The translations under genes and the position numbers were made by a program. DNA of 64,000 nt, taken from Antedon mediterranea (lineage: Eukaryota > Echinodermata > Crinoidea > Comatulida > Antedonidae). The DNA lies in NCBI RefSeq assembly GCF_964355755.1, contig NC_092670.1, positions 35,389,795 through 35,453,794 on the forward strand, in the 5' to 3' direction. Numbering within the stretch: the first letter of the stretch is position 1; each line of letters opens with the position of its first letter. Below the pieces are notes generated by a model that worked only from the letters and a program-made list of their open reading frames with translations, was not told where the DNA came from and ran no database searches. Below are positions 62,575-64,000 of this stretch, piece after piece.

Positions 62575-62705
62575 TTCAAATTCAAATATTCTTTATTCAT
62601 CCTCAATCATGAAAATATACAACAACAATATATGAGAACATAAAAAAGATGAAAAGGAAACACATAAAAACTCAAAAGAGCTTGACGTTTGCTCGTTATT
62701 CCAAG
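62575..62705 (-). mobile_element. Non-LTR retrotransposon tail, minus orientation
   Basis: Minus reading ends 'gaataaagaatatttgaatt' plus 'tgaa', the tail type seen at 27388 and 33890. It is back to back with the plus-strand fragment that follows. Confidence 0.45.
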
Positions 62706-62719
62706 CATTTACTACCGAA

Positions 62720-63212
62720 ATGATCATGAGTATAATTTTTCATAGTATAATTTTTGTAGTTAAGTGTTTGCATATTTTAATTGATTTTGATATATTTGAA
62801 TACCTTACAATTAATTCTCGGTATCCAGAGTCCCTCACCTTTAAACACATGTATGCTAGAACTAATGCATTTAAATACTCCCTGTTTGTTAATTTCCCTC
62901 GAATATGGGAATGTATCCCGCATGAAGTTCGTAACAAAGTCCTGTTTAACTTTAGGGGGTTTAGAAGGGATTTGAAAAAATGTATTACTGATATCGAATT
63001 CATCTAGACTATCACTGTGTTTTTATGTCTATTGCGTTTTTCGTACTATTAGTTGGGAAAGCCACTCGACAGTGCAGTTCTTTTGAACTGATCCACTTTT
63101 GGTTACCCGCAGGTGCTGATAGTACTTTTGTTCTGTTTTGTTGAATGATGCCGTACCTTGTTTATGATATTTGTATGTTACCTGGAAATTGAATAAAATA
63201 AAATAAAATAAA
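62720..63212 (+). mobile_element. Non-LTR retrotransposon, 3' fragment
   Basis: The frame ending 63007 reads as the last part of a non-LTR reverse transcriptase: TINSRYPESL, then RTNAFKYSLFVNFPRIWECIP, then EVRNKVLFNFRGFRRDLKKC. The tail is (aataaa)n at 63192-63212. 5'-truncated and dead. Confidence 0.75.
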
Positions 63213-63459
63213 AATGAGAAGGCTTTAAAATACAGTTTGATATCTTTTATAGAGAAATATAATAATAGGGCCTAAATCTCACAGATTAGACAAGGAATTA
63301 TTTAGAATGAGTTTTAAACTTAACATAATAGGCCTGTTTTTGACAACATAAAAATACACACAAGTGTTTATACCATTATATAATTTAGAATACCACAGTT
63401 GTAGAAAACTAAGCGGAAAATGTTGCTATTCATTTACAAAATGGATACCGCCTAAAGGC

Positions 63460-63700
63460 CTGTTCATACTAGGACGATAACAAACGACGATATATGAATG
63501 TACACATTTCCTACAAAAAACTGAACAAGTTTTCATTTTATACTTGTAATATCTTTTGTGAAAATTAGGGAAGAGTGAAATTACAAATGAAAATTATTAA
63601 TTTCACTCTTCCCTGGTGAAAATAATATTTCACAAATCGTAACAATAGAGTTATTGATCGTCATTAGTTATCGTCCAAGTATAAACAGTCATTTAAGTGA
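63460..63700. mobile_element. Inverted-repeat MITE with an inner hairpin
   Basis: 'tcatactaggacgataac' near 63467 pairs imperfectly with 'gttatcgtccaagtata' near 63668. Inside, 63567-63583 ('agggaagagtgaaatta') and 63598-63614 are exact reverse complements with a 14 nt loop, flanked by 'ttttgtgaaa' and 'tttcacaaat'. Confidence 0.7.
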
Positions 63701-64000
63701 CGTCATTTGGGTATAAATAGTTGTCTTAGTTCTTACTGATGTTTTCATATAATAATTTGGATTGTGATGATAACTTTGTATTCACGGGAACAATATAGTA
63801 AGTTGATGCTGGTTCATCTTCTTTGATATTATAATTCATGATGGTGTTGAACATTTTCATAATAAAGAGAAAGTTATTTCACATTATTGTCAATGTGTTT
63901 CCAATTAAAGTTATTAGTGGTGAAGTGAAACATTAAACTAATAATACTGGTAATACACAATGCACACATACACCACCGGTGCATACACAAATCTCTAAAT

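Overview
The window is animal nuclear DNA, most likely from an echinoderm. It is AT-rich. Every gene found is split into many short exons with canonical splice sites. The palindromic word taggccta recurs throughout, and the introns hold echinoderm-style short inverted-repeat elements, tRNA-derived SINEs and CR1-like retrotransposon tails. The class of echinoderm (feather star, sea cucumber or brittle star) cannot be told from the sequence alone. No bacterial, plasmid or CRISPR features are present. All gene models were spliced by hand from the sequence and have no transcript support.

Layout from left to right. 1-3562 is intergenic and holds an unusual foldback-repeat array. 3563-24201 (minus) is a 16-exon gene for the TFIIIC 90 kDa subunit (GTF3C4). 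It includes what looks like a U12-type AT-AC intron, and its large introns are packed with transposons. 24830-28689 (plus) is an 8-exon METTL18 histidine methyltransferase gene, divergent from GTF3C4 across a 628 bp shared promoter region. 29702-32543 (minus) is a 6-exon PNPO gene (vitamin B6 salvage), convergent with METTL18. 34709-43255 (minus) is a 14-exon adhesion GPCR with signal peptide, hormone-receptor motif, GAIN/GPS and 7TM regions. 45936-55576 (minus) is a 15-exon secreted or membrane-tethered protein with an LDLa-like module, five CUB domains and a Pro-Glu-Gly repeat stalk. From 57 kb to the right edge there are only weaker candidates: a two-exon unknown gene (57735-58388, plus), a short secreted-peptide ORF (60466-60609, minus) and the first coding exon of a secreted protein that runs off the window (61322-61429, plus).

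The genes do not form a pathway. GTF3C4 acts in RNA polymerase III transcription, METTL18 modifies ribosomal protein L3, PNPO makes pyridoxal phosphate, and the GPCR and CUB protein are cell-surface or extracellular. GTF3C4 and METTL18 share a promoter region and both serve the translation machinery, so co-expression is plausible but unproven. The GPCR and CUB genes sit head to tail on one strand but have separate signal peptides and separate stops.

The points most worth following are the AT-AC intron, the GPCR cleavage site lacking its expected catalytic residues, the alternating calcium-site pattern of the CUB domains, the exon fragment copied into a CUB-gene intron, and the exons of GTF3C4 hemmed in by inverted repeats.
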